A stretch of 64,000 nucleotides of DNA. Source: Marisediminitalea aggregata (lineage in GTDB: Bacteria; Pseudomonadota; Gammaproteobacteria; Enterobacterales; Alteromonadaceae). Positions 44,260 to 52,718 of the stretch are shown here, piece by piece. Below the pieces are notes generated by a model. That model worked only from the letters and a program-made list of their open reading frames with translations, had not been told where the DNA came from and did not search any database. A program made the translations under genes and the position numbers. Numbering within the stretch: the stretch's first letter is position 1; every line of letters begins with the position of its first letter. The DNA is taken from NCBI RefSeq assembly GCF_900129565.1, contig NZ_FQWD01000001.1, positions 248,001 to 312,000 on the forward strand, read 5' to 3'.

Positions 44260-45282
44260 ATGCAAATTCTGGTCACTGGTGGTGCGGGCTATATCGGCAC
44301 GCACACCTGTGTGGCTCTGCTTTACGCAGGTCACCAAGTCGTCGTTATCGACAACTTTAGCAATAGTCACCCACAGGCTCTCAAGCGCGTGGAAGCCATT
44401 ACCGGCCAGTCCATTACCTGCTTTGAAGGCGATGTGGGCGACAAGGCACTGCTGCAACGCATTTTCAGCCAATATGAATTCGATGGCGTAATTCACTTCG
44501 CAGGCTCCAAAGCGGTAGGTGAATCCGTTGAAAAGCCACTGATGTACTACTGCAATAATGTGACTGCCAGTCAAACCTTGATTGAGTGCATGCTTGAAGC
44601 CGATGTACAGGCGCTTGTATTCAGTTCTTCGGCAACGGTATACGGCGACCCGCATACTGTACCCATTGACGAGTCTTTCCCATTAGCACCAACCAACCCT
44701 TATGGCCGCAGTAAGTACATGGTTGAATTGATTATGCAGGATACCTGTGTGGCCTTTGAACGTTTCAGTGCCATTATTTTGCGTTACTTTAACCCCGTTG
44801 GCGCGCACCCGAGTGGCCTGATTGGGGAAGATCCCAATGGCATTCCGAACAACCTGATGCCCTTCATCGCTCAGGTAGCCTGTGGCAAGCGCGAACAGCT
44901 GTCGGTGTTTGGTAATGACTACCCAACCACCGACGGTACCGGTGTACGTGATTACATTCACGTGTGTGACCTCGCGGAAGGGCACGTTGCTGCGCTGGAA
45001 CAATTGGCGGCAAATCCAGGCTCGCATATCATTAACCTGGGCACCGGACAGGGTGTCTCTGTATTGGAAATGGTCAAGGCCTATGAATCTGCCAGTGAAC
45101 AACCGGTACCCTACAGAATTGCACCACGACGCCCGGGTGACGTAGCAAAATGCTATGCTAATGCCAATCGCGCCAAATCATTGCTGGGATGGCAGGCTAC
45201 ACGGGATTTAACTGACATGGTGGCCTCAAGCTGGCACTGGCAATCAAACAACCCTAATGGCTATCAGGGTGACAAGGAGTAA
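44260..45282 (+). CDS. galE: UDP-glucose 4-epimerase
   Basis: A 340-residue extended SDR with the NAD-binding GGAGYIGTHT at residues 7-16 and the catalytic S-x-Y-K set in FSSSATVYGDP and NPYGRSKYMVE, followed by YFNPVGAHPSGLIGEDPNGIPNNL. It interconverts UDP-galactose and UDP-glucose in the cytoplasm, the last Leloir step. It is unusual in lying inside the outer-membrane/periplasmic operon rather than with galT and galK, 22 bp after the GH2 gene and 4 bp before the next gene. AGGAG upstream is strong. Confidence 0.96.
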   Translation: MQILVTGGAGYIGTHTCVALLYAGHQVVVIDNFSNSHPQALKRVEAITGQSITCFEGDVGDKALLQRIFSQYEFDGVIHFAGSKAVGESVEKPLMYYCNNVTASQTLIECMLEADVQALVFSSSATVYGDPHTVPIDESFPLAPTNPYGRSKYMVELIMQDTCVAFERFSAIILRYFNPVGAHPSGLIGEDPNGIPNNLMPFIAQVACGKREQLSVFGNDYPTTDGTGVRDYIHVCDLAEGHVAALEQLAANPGSHIINLGTGQGVSVLEMVKAYESASEQPVPYRIAPRRPGDVAKCYANANRAKSLLGWQATRDLTDMVASSWHWQSNNPNGYQGDKE

Positions 45283-45286
45283 TACA

Positions 45287-47863
45287 ATGTCGCTATCTCG
45301 TTCACTTCTTCGCTTCGCGATACCGTTTTGTTGTGTCTTGTTGTTATCGATTGCCCTGAGTGCGAATGCCCGGGATATCACAGTTGAAAACGGCGAAATG
45401 CGTTGGCAGGACACAGGCGAACCTGTCGCCCTGTTTGGTGTGAATTACAGTGCGCCGTTTGCCTACGGCTATCGCGCCATCGAGCGCCGCGGTATTGATC
45501 ACAAAGCCGCTATCGACATGGATGTGGCTCACATTGCACGCCTGAAACTCGATGCCTACCGCATTCACGTGTGGGACAAAGTCATCAGCGACAAGCAAGG
45601 CAATCTGCTGAACAACCACAACCTTGAACTGTTTGACTACCTGATGCTGCGTTTACAGGAACGTGGCATAAAGGCCATTATTACGCCGATTGCGTGGTGG
45701 GGCTCAGGTTACCCGGAGCCCGATCCGGAGGAACCCGGCTTTGCGGTTGGCTTCAGCAAGTCAGACATGAATGAAAAAGAACACTTAATTGCCGCTCAGG
45801 AACGCTACCTTACGCAGTTTTTGCAGCATAAAAACCGCTATACCAACCGGGTAGTCGCGACCGACCCCGATATTATTGCTTTTGAACTGTTCAACGAACC
45901 CAAGCATCCTCAACCTCCAGAGGATGCAAAGGCTTACGTAAACCGGCTGATTAACGCCGTGCGTGCAGCCGGCGTCACTAAACCCTTGTTCTACAACATT
46001 GCTGAACAGGGCAACAAGCCGCAATTTGCTGAGGCCTTGTGTAACAGCAACATCGACGGTATTGCTTATCAGTGGTATCCCACAGGCTTGCTGAAATACA
46101 GCGCAATGAACACCAATATGCTGCCAGCGGTTTCACGCTACACCGATCCATTTGCAGGCATAGAAGCCTGTGCGCCGAAAGCGCGAATGGTGTACGAATT
46201 TGACGCCGCGGACGTGGCGCATACGGTCATGTACCCCGCGATGGCACGCAGCTTTAAACAAGCCGGCTTTCAGTGGGCCACGCAATTTGCTTACGATCCT
46301 GCGGTGATTGCCAACACCAACTCCGACTACAACACCCACTTTTTAAACTTGCTGTACACACCGGGTAAGGCAATTAGCCTGATGATTGCGGGTGAGGAGT
46401 TTCGAGCGCTTCCGCTAGATTACCAGGCTTCAGACTACCCGGCTAACAACCAGTTTGGCCATACGCAACTCAGCTATACCGACAACCTTGCGGTTTTCGA
46501 CGATGGTAAGCAGTTTTATTATACCAACAGTACGACTACCAAACCCAAACAAGCAAATACACTGGAACATATCGCCGGTGTCGGTAGCTCACCTCTGGTT
46601 AGTTACACCGGAAGCGGTGCCTACTTTCTGGACCGTCTGGAGAATGGTGACTGGCGTTTAGAAGTTTTTCCCGATGTGATCAACTTACAGGATGCGTATC
46701 AGTCCTCCAGCTTGAAACGCGAGGTAAGTCGGTTATACGCGCAGCATCGCGATATGCAGATAAATTTGCCTGAACTGGGCAGCCGCTTTACTGCAGTGCG
46801 CATTAGTGGCACTGAAGCAGAGTCCGCCGCGCAGACCATGGAGGCAATGAGCGGGCGCATCACCGTGCAGCCCGGCATCTATGTGTTATCTGAAAAATCC
46901 AGCGTGAAGCCTGCCTCCACCATCGATAACCGCTATTATTTACCTACTATCCCCACTGTAGAGCCAGTGTTAATTCATCAGGCTGCACGGCAGCACACGC
47001 TTGGCGAGCCCCTGATATTCCGCGTAATAGCACAAGGGATTAGCAACAAAGCACAAGTGAGCCTGCAATTGAAATATCAGGGCTACAACGACTACCTGAC
47101 TATCCCGATGACAACGGCCGGACAGGGCGTGTTTGAAGCATCGTTGCCTGAGGATGACGCCTGGCAACAGCCCGGAAAGCTGGAATATGTCTTTACGGTA
47201 AATGACAGCGGAAAAACTATAACGTTTCCGGGCAAAGTAAGCGGTAGTCCTCAGGACTGGGACCATGTAACAGCGGGTCAGTACCACACGGTATTAATGC
47301 CTGCGCTCTCCCCTGTTGTCATTTTCGACCCGGCGCTGGATCGCGCGGCGCTGATCACACCTCAACAAGCCATTGCATGGCCTGCCTCATCGGCCTCAGC
47401 GGACGGAGAGAGCGTGCGATTGGAGGTATTTGAGCCTCATCATCCCTTGGGAGGGTCTTTACTGCGCACCGAACTGCCTAAAGACCTGACGATTCAGGGC
47501 CGTGATTTAACCGGCTATAACGCATTGGCACTGCGAGTGAGAGCGACTACACACAAAGACATCCTGGCACTGGGTGTTATTGCCAATGACGGCCTGGCCT
47601 TCGGCGCCAGTGTTGCCATAACCAATGAATGGCATACGCTTGTCATACCTCTGGATGCGCTGAAACCGGTTGCGACGGTTATGCCAAGGGCTTACCCCAT
47701 GTTTATGCCTGTCACGTTACCAGCAAATAGCACAGCCGGCGCGTTGGATTTACAGCAGCTCAGTGGCTTGCAGTTTCAATTACCGGCGTCACGTTCAAAC
47801 CATCACAAGCACCGTCGGGGGATAGAACTCGGCGAAGTTGCACTGGTCGCGTTAAGCGAATAA
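45287..47863 (+). CDS. Secreted GH5-like glycoside hydrolase with C-terminal beta domains
   Basis: The ATG at 45287 has AAGGAG upstream and gives 858 residues; a start at 45257 would lie in galE. A signal peptide ends near ANA-RD (residue 26). A clan GH-A TIM barrel spans about 30-370: GVNYSAPFAYGYR, YRIHVWDKV, ITPIAWWGSGYPEPDPEE, FELFNEP with likely acid/base E204, and MVYEFDAADV with likely nucleophile E304. Residues 400-560 and 570-858 are beta-rich, the last region ending in a CBM-like part. Substrate is not evident; the operon and operator suggest a beta-galactan or galactoside. It could alternatively belong to a neighbouring GH-A family. Confidence 0.75.
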   Translation: MSLSRSLLRFAIPFCCVLLLSIALSANARDITVENGEMRWQDTGEPVALFGVNYSAPFAYGYRAIERRGIDHKAAIDMDVAHIARLKLDAYRIHVWDKVISDKQGNLLNNHNLELFDYLMLRLQERGIKAIITPIAWWGSGYPEPDPEEPGFAVGFSKSDMNEKEHLIAAQERYLTQFLQHKNRYTNRVVATDPDIIAFELFNEPKHPQPPEDAKAYVNRLINAVRAAGVTKPLFYNIAEQGNKPQFAEALCNSNIDGIAYQWYPTGLLKYSAMNTNMLPAVSRYTDPFAGIEACAPKARMVYEFDAADVAHTVMYPAMARSFKQAGFQWATQFAYDPAVIANTNSDYNTHFLNLLYTPGKAISLMIAGEEFRALPLDYQASDYPANNQFGHTQLSYTDNLAVFDDGKQFYYTNSTTTKPKQANTLEHIAGVGSSPLVSYTGSGAYFLDRLENGDWRLEVFPDVINLQDAYQSSSLKREVSRLYAQHRDMQINLPELGSRFTAVRISGTEAESAAQTMEAMSGRITVQPGIYVLSEKSSVKPASTIDNRYYLPTIPTVEPVLIHQAARQHTLGEPLIFRVIAQGISNKAQVSLQLKYQGYNDYLTIPMTTAGQGVFEASLPEDDAWQQPGKLEYVFTVNDSGKTITFPGKVSGSPQDWDHVTAGQYHTVLMPALSPVVIFDPALDRAALITPQQAIAWPASSASADGESVRLEVFEPHHPLGGSLLRTELPKDLTIQGRDLTGYNALALRVRATTHKDILALGVIANDGLAFGASVAITNEWHTLVIPLDALKPVATVMPRAYPMFMPVTLPANSTAGALDLQQLSGLQFQLPASRSNHHKHRRGIELGEVALVALSE

Positions 47864-47869
47864 AACGCA

Positions 47870-47896
47870 AAAGGGACCGCATGAGGTCCCTTTTTA
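47870..47896. terminator. Bidirectional rho-independent terminator
   Basis: AAGGGACC (47871-47878) and GGTCCCTT (47885-47892) form an 8-bp stem with a 6-nt loop followed by Ts on the plus strand, and by TTTT on the minus strand. It separates the galactoside operon from the convergent methyltransferase gene. Confidence 0.85.
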
Positions 47897-47916
47897 CTAT
47901 CCGATATACTATTGCC

Positions 47917-48840
47917 CTATTTATAAGCTTTAAAGACGGCGTGATGCATATTCTCCGGATGGCCACGCTGACCATAAGTAAAATCTGCAATAAGTTCGAC
48001 TCGAACGAAGCCAGCATCCTCGATCATCGCGCGCAGACCCGACAAACTGAAACTCCACCAGGTTACGTCATTGTGACCGCCATGATATTGCAGGTATTTA
48101 CGCTCGCCCATGGCCTCCAGACTCGGATCGTAAACATCCGAAATGATGGCGTATTCACGACATACTTTTGCAATATTCTGTAAGGCTTTTACAGGGTTGT
48201 TCAAATGAATAAGAAAATCACCAGAATGAACAACGTCAAACATGCCGAACTGGTCTGGTGACAAGTCATAGACATTACATATTACCCGTTCCACCTTGGA
48301 GTTATAGGCCGCTTTGGCAATAGCAAATCCACGCCCGAACTTAATACTGAGCTCTTCCTCAGTTGCTTGCGCCATTCTTGATGGCAAATAGTCGCAGTCG
48401 GCTGGCCCTTCTACATCCAGCGCCAGCACCTCACTCGCGCCACGCTTCTCTAATTCGAAGGCCCAGAATCCGTCGAATGTAGCCACATCCAGAACCCGTT
48501 TTCCCTCCAAACGCTCGGGCAAGCAGTAACGGTCTAATATCGGATTTTGATCGAATTGCCCTGGGGTAGTGAGCCCATTGTCAAAGTGAAGCGTGTGATA
48601 CCAGTACGTACTGTTTATCTGCTCCTGAAGGGAGCCTTGTGCAACCGGGGCCGGCTGGGCAGAGGATTTCTCAACATCGGCGGCATGCTTGTCCGTCATC
48701 TGTTTACGGCGTTTGCGTTGAATAGACGTTGTGAGCGCTTTCCACAGTGAACCATTATAAGCAATACTAATGCCCGCACTGTATTTGTCGGCAGTAATAC
48801 CCAGCGTAAATCCTAAAAAGCTGACTTTCCTAAACGGCAT
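47917..48840 (-). CDS. Class I SAM-dependent methyltransferase (CmoB/DUF1698-like)
   Basis: A 307-residue protein. After a poorly conserved 95-residue N-terminus, the Rossmann core starts at RVLDVATFDGFWAFELEKRGA (motif I) with VLALDVEGPADCDY (motif II) and FDVVHSGDFLIHLNNPVKALQNIAKV (motifs IV-V). The region WYHTLHFDNGLTTPGQFD resembles the substrate domain seen in CmoB-like methyltransferases. It is too short and different to be CmoB itself. It shares no operon with the gal genes. The substrate is unknown. Confidence 0.75.
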   Translation of the reverse strand: MPFRKVSFLGFTLGITADKYSAGISIAYNGSLWKALTTSIQRKRRKQMTDKHAADVEKSSAQPAPVAQGSLQEQINSTYWYHTLHFDNGLTTPGQFDQNPILDRYCLPERLEGKRVLDVATFDGFWAFELEKRGASEVLALDVEGPADCDYLPSRMAQATEEELSIKFGRGFAIAKAAYNSKVERVICNVYDLSPDQFGMFDVVHSGDFLIHLNNPVKALQNIAKVCREYAIISDVYDPSLEAMGERKYLQYHGGHNDVTWWSFSLSGLRAMIEDAGFVRVELIADFTYGQRGHPENMHHAVFKAYK

Positions 48841-49109
48841 AACTGTCGTATCTCCGGCGTTCCCTCGTTACTAAAATAGTAAGGCCATCAACACACCATT
48901 ACAACAACTTGTGTGACGCCGCATAAACCAGAATCCTCTGCACTCCCTTGTATTCGGCAATTCAACATTGCCTGTGCGAGAACGGTTTTAATTCTGATTA
49001 TTAACAATGAATGGTGAGGATTGAAACGCGGAAAATAATTAACGCAAGGGTAAAAGAAAGTACGAGGGAACAACCATCCCCTCGTCATTTCGGCCTCTGT
49101 AAAATGTAT
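48841..49109. other. Intergenic region, no gene seen
   Basis: It holds the methyltransferase promoter and the terminator of the lipoprotein gene at 49062-49085, otherwise nothing recognisable. Confidence 0.5.
49062..49085 (-). terminator. Probable terminator of the lipoprotein gene
   Basis: ACGAGGG (49062-49068) and CCCTCGT (49079-49085) form a 7-bp stem with a 10-nt loop. On the minus strand it is followed by ACTTTCTTTT, a loose T-rich tract, 25 bases after the upstream stop. Confidence 0.55.
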
Positions 49110-49745
49110 TTACGACGGTGAATAAGGCAGAGAAGACTGGTGCGCAACAATTCTCAATTTGCCCGACTTGTCTTTCACGTAGGCGAATGTATATTCAACC
49201 TTTGTTTCACCCCCTTTGGTATCAGAAAAATAGTAATTTCCCATTGCAACCGCCATGCTGCAACTGTTGTTGATGATGCCTACATTTTCAAATTTCACGT
49301 TGGTGTAAGGCTTAATGGCAAAGCCCTTGTCCTCGGAGTAAGACGCGTTGTCGCCAACAAAATAAGACAGTGCGGCGTCGAAGCTCGATCGAAACTGTAC
49401 TTTGGCTGCCAGTGTCGGTTTAAACAGAACACTGCTTAAATCGTAGCCATACATATCCTGAATAAAGTCTGCCGCCTCAGTTTTGTAATCTCCTTTGGCA
49501 GAAAACACTGACCCAATGCGGACAATGCCATCTCCCCACATCTTCTGGGCTTCAACCACTTCCCGTTCTGAAATGCATACGTCCGAATATAACAATTGGT
49601 TGTCTACTACGGCTGGCGAGACAGACTGCGAAGCCACTTTACCTGCTTCATTTTGAAGTTGTTGAGATTGCGCTGTCGCACAACCAGTCAGAAAAACGGT
49701 GGTCAGGGATAAAGCAACTAACGATGGTAATTTAACATTTCTCAT
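49110..49745 (-). CDS. Conserved-type lipoprotein of unknown function
   Basis: A 211-residue protein with AGAGAG before the ATG. The signal LVALSLTTVFLTGC is a lipobox with C22. The mature part has a beta-rich stretch (VKFENVGIINNSCSMAVAMGNYYFSDTKGGETKVEYTF split over residues about 150-190) that resembles an NTF2/phosphoribosyl-isomerase-like fold in spacing, but I do not recognise the family. It is monocistronic with a terminator downstream. Confidence 0.7.
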   Translation of the reverse strand: MRNVKLPSLVALSLTTVFLTGCATAQSQQLQNEAGKVASQSVSPAVVDNQLLYSDVCISEREVVEAQKMWGDGIVRIGSVFSAKGDYKTEAADFIQDMYGYDLSSVLFKPTLAAKVQFRSSFDAALSYFVGDNASYSEDKGFAIKPYTNVKFENVGIINNSCSMAVAMGNYYFSDTKGGETKVEYTFAYVKDKSGKLRIVAHQSSLPYSPS

Positions 49746-49904
49746 AGCAATACTCTCTTATCCAAATGAATCTAACGACTAACATGTCGCCGTGTGAATC
49801 TTCATGAACAAGTGTATTGAAGCAGTCTGAATAAGACTTGAAAGGAACATTAAAAGAACATTAAAACCGTCGGCTCAAATCTCACAGGGTCTGTAGTACC
49901 AGAA

Positions 49905-50366
49905 TTAAGCTTGCGGGATAGTTGATGTAGCCAGTGCAGTGTTGAGGTGTCGCCGTGCACTGCGATAATCCGGAAAAAACACGGCATCGTTTATTTCCAA
50001 CCCGGCTTTACTGCGCATAGCGTTGACCTGATGCCGGGCAATCGGTGAGCGCATCACATAAGCCTCGGCTCTGCAGCCCCGGCTTCCGCAGGCCATAAAG
50101 GACTCGGTAAGAATAGTCAGTGCGTCAGCGGTGGCGGCTTCAAAGCCATTGGAAATACTCATGTAGGCCCAAGGCTGATGTTCCAGAACCGAAACAAATT
50201 CAATAACATCACGTTTGAAGTTCCTGGCCAGACGGACGCCACACGGCCCCTCGAACTGTGACACAAGCACATTGCCAATAATGCGTAACTTCACACTACC
50301 GTATTTGTCTTGGTAAAACACATCGTACAATTTTGCTGTCCGCGCTGAACTCACTAACGTCTCCAT
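49905..50366 (-). CDS. Hypothetical protein (small alpha/beta, possibly STAS-like)
   Basis: The ATG at 50366 gives 153 residues; the frame continues upstream to 50411 without support. The pattern LRIIGNVLVSQFEGPCGVRLARNFKRDVIEFVSV, then WAYMSISNGFEAATADAL, recalls the strand-helix alternation of STAS/SpoIIAA-like proteins, but no diagnostic motif is present. Three cysteines are in GPCGV and ACGSRGC. No operon partner is evident. Function unknown. Confidence 0.55.
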   Translation of the reverse strand: METLVSSARTAKLYDVFYQDKYGSVKLRIIGNVLVSQFEGPCGVRLARNFKRDVIEFVSVLEHQPWAYMSISNGFEAATADALTILTESFMACGSRGCRAEAYVMRSPIARHQVNAMRSKAGLEINDAVFFPDYRSARRHLNTALATSTIPQA

Positions 50367-50484
50367 GCGTTGAATCGGTATCCGGGCACAACGCTGATAA
50401 ACGCAGTACAACCATCCTTGGTTATAGCGCTAAACGTTCAATTATTCAACAGGTTCTGCGTGTTCTCAGCGACCTCAAAGATAA

Positions 50485-50991
50485 TTACAACCGCCCCATA
50501 GCGGCCAGTGTAGCAAATAAGATAATGCAGGCCGACAACACGAATAACAGAGCGCCCGACACAAGAATCAAAGCGCGTTCACTGCCGGCAGCACGGCCCG
50601 TTGACATCGACAGCGGTTGGGAACATGCCAGTCGGGTAGCAATAATACTCATGGGCAGCGCCAGTAAAACACCAAGAATTTCGACCACTTCCAGTGCCGT
50701 TGGCATTGGCGTAGGCGAAGTTGGAAATACGCGAGCCAGGTCGATAGCATAGACCCACAAGTAGCTCAGCCCAGCCAAAACAGTAGCCTTAAAAGCCCAG
50801 CGCTGGCGCTGAAAACAAAAGTACGCGAGCATAAAACTTCCTACCCCAAGTACTGTAAGGTAGCTGTTAAACAGCGCAAGAATGATAGGTGAGATATGCG
50901 AGAAATCGCGGGTTTCTATTGGCCCGCCAGGGACCAGAATTGATAACCCCAGGCCAGATAACAACAATAATAACGAAAGTGTACGGTGCAT
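50485..50991 (-). CDS. Four-helix membrane protein of unknown function
   Basis: The ATG at 50991 (GGAGGA 5-6 bases upstream) gives 168 residues. Hydrophobic segments lie at about 2-20, 32-52, 60-85 and 92-112, with another at about 140-165, so four or five membrane helices. No family is recognised. Adjacent to, but separated by a terminator from, the galactose symporter gene, so co-regulation is unlikely. Confidence 0.65.
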   Translation of the reverse strand: MHRTLSLLLLLSGLGLSILVPGGPIETRDFSHISPIILALFNSYLTVLGVGSFMLAYFCFQRQRWAFKATVLAGLSYLWVYAIDLARVFPTSPTPMPTALEVVEILGVLLALPMSIIATRLACSQPLSMSTGRAAGSERALILVSGALLFVLSACIILFATLAAMGRL

Positions 50992-51047
50992 AAAGTCCTC
51001 CAAATAACGATGAGAACAGTATCGGGCAGCCAGGGTGAATAAGAGGT

Positions 51048-51076
51048 AAAAAAAAGCCCCTGCGAGAGGGGCTTTT
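51048..51076 (-). terminator. Rho-independent terminator of the galT-galK-symporter operon
   Basis: AAGCCCC (51054-51060) and GGGGCTT (51068-51074) form a 7-bp stem with a 7-nt loop; on the minus strand it is followed by eight Ts. It lies 18 bases after the symporter stop, and a TTTT on the other side makes it weakly bidirectional. Confidence 0.88.
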
Positions 51077-51093
51077 GATTTCTACAGTGGTGT

Positions 51094-52656
51094 TTACCAC
51101 CAAATAATATAGAACGCGGCAACGACAATCGTCAGTGCCAGTGACGCCAGATTAAAGCCTGAGGTCGTTTTAAAGTTGATGTCATTTAGCTCAACCGCAT
51201 TTGCGTGGTCGCCTTTGCTTTCAATCAGGCTCACAATCACAGCCAGACCGACACACAGCAGGAATACGATACCAACACGGTCCATAAATGGCAGTTCAGG
51301 CAACAACAACTTGAAGCTCAGACTGAACACGGCAGAGCCGATAGCGGCCACCAAACCACCATTTGCAGTGGTTTTCTTCCAGAACATACCTAATGCGAAC
51401 AAGGCAACGATACCCGGTGTGAAGAAGCCGGTGAATTCCTGGATATACTGGAATGCCTGGTCGAACTGACCTAACAACGGCTTAGCAGCAACCATTGCAA
51501 TCAACAAGGCAACCAGACTCACGATACGACCTACTTTTACATAGTGTTGCTGAGACTTACCCGGGTTGCGATCTTTGTAGATATCCATGGTGAAGATGGT
51601 TGAAACACTGTTGGTCATAGATGCCAGTGACGACACGATAGCTGCCACCAATGCAGCAAAAATAATCCCTTTCAAACCTACAGGCATTAGCGTCATTAAC
51701 GACGGGTATGCCTGGTCAGCTTTTTCCAGATCTGGCACTAACAGCACAGCAGCAATACCCGGTAGCACCACAATCAACGGCATCAATACTTTAAGGAAAG
51801 CAGCGAACACAATACCTTTCTGAGCTTCATTCACACTCTTGGCTGCCAGCGTGCGCTGAATGATGTACTGGTTAAAGCCCCAGTAAGACAGGTTCATGAT
51901 CCACAGACCACCAATAAGTACCGACAGGCCAGGCAGGTCCATATAGTGAGGGTTGTCTTCGCTTAGGATCATGTCGAACTTGCCAGGCAGTTGCTCCGTA
52001 ACCGTAGCAAAACCAGCCAGTACGCCCTGGCCATCGCCGATCAGATTTAATGCGGTATACGACAGGAACAAGCCACCTGCAACGAGCAGCACAACCTGAA
52101 TAATATCGGTCATCGCAACCGCCTTCAGGCCACCGTACAGTGAGTATGCCAGCGAGAATACACCCAGGAAAATCATCCCGTACATCAGGTCCACGCCTGC
52201 CATGGTATTGATCGCTAATGCGCCCAACCACAACACCGCTGTAAGATTAACGAAGACATACACACCCAGCCAGAATACGGCCATAACCATACGTACGCGG
52301 TGGTCATAACGCTGCTCAAGGAACTGCGGCATGGTGTAGATTTTGTGTTTCAGGAAAATAGGCAGGAAGTACTTACCGACAATGATCAGGGTAATCGCAG
52401 CCATCCACTCATAAGAGGCAATTGCCAAACCCACCATATAGCCAGATCCCGACATACCGATGATCTGCTCGGCAGAGATGTTTGCCGCAATTAATGAGGC
52501 ACCAATGGCCCACCATGGCAAACTTGAGCCCGCAAGAAAGTAATCATTGGTGTCTTTTTCGTGTCCCTTTTCTTCACGTGATACCCACCAGGCAATCCCG
52601 ATAAGCGCAACCACGTAAAGGACAAAGAGCGCAATATCCAACGTTGCTATGTTCAT
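51094..52656 (-). CDS. Sodium/galactose symporter (SSS family, vSGLT-like)
   Basis: The second ATG (52656) gives 520 residues with about 13-14 membrane helices. It is close to Vibrio vSGLT: ISAEQIIGMSGSGY, ASYEWMAAITLIIVGKYFLPI, GGLWIMNLSYWGFNQYIIQRT, LAAKSVNEAQKG and FQYIQEFTG. These include the residues corresponding to vSGLT Q69, E88, K294 and Q428, which contact galactose. It should import galactose with Na+ across the inner membrane. It follows galK by 62 bp in a galT-galK-symporter operon, which supports galactose as substrate. Confidence 0.92.
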   Translation of the reverse strand: MNIATLDIALFVLYVVALIGIAWWVSREEKGHEKDTNDYFLAGSSLPWWAIGASLIAANISAEQIIGMSGSGYMVGLAIASYEWMAAITLIIVGKYFLPIFLKHKIYTMPQFLEQRYDHRVRMVMAVFWLGVYVFVNLTAVLWLGALAINTMAGVDLMYGMIFLGVFSLAYSLYGGLKAVAMTDIIQVVLLVAGGLFLSYTALNLIGDGQGVLAGFATVTEQLPGKFDMILSEDNPHYMDLPGLSVLIGGLWIMNLSYWGFNQYIIQRTLAAKSVNEAQKGIVFAAFLKVLMPLIVVLPGIAAVLLVPDLEKADQAYPSLMTLMPVGLKGIIFAALVAAIVSSLASMTNSVSTIFTMDIYKDRNPGKSQQHYVKVGRIVSLVALLIAMVAAKPLLGQFDQAFQYIQEFTGFFTPGIVALFALGMFWKKTTANGGLVAAIGSAVFSLSFKLLLPELPFMDRVGIVFLLCVGLAVIVSLIESKGDHANAVELNDINFKTTSGFNLASLALTIVVAAFYIIWW

Positions 52657-52718
52657 ACTATTTTCCATACACTTTTTGTTGTTTTAATACTACATTGTTA
52701 CTGCAATCAGCCGATTTG

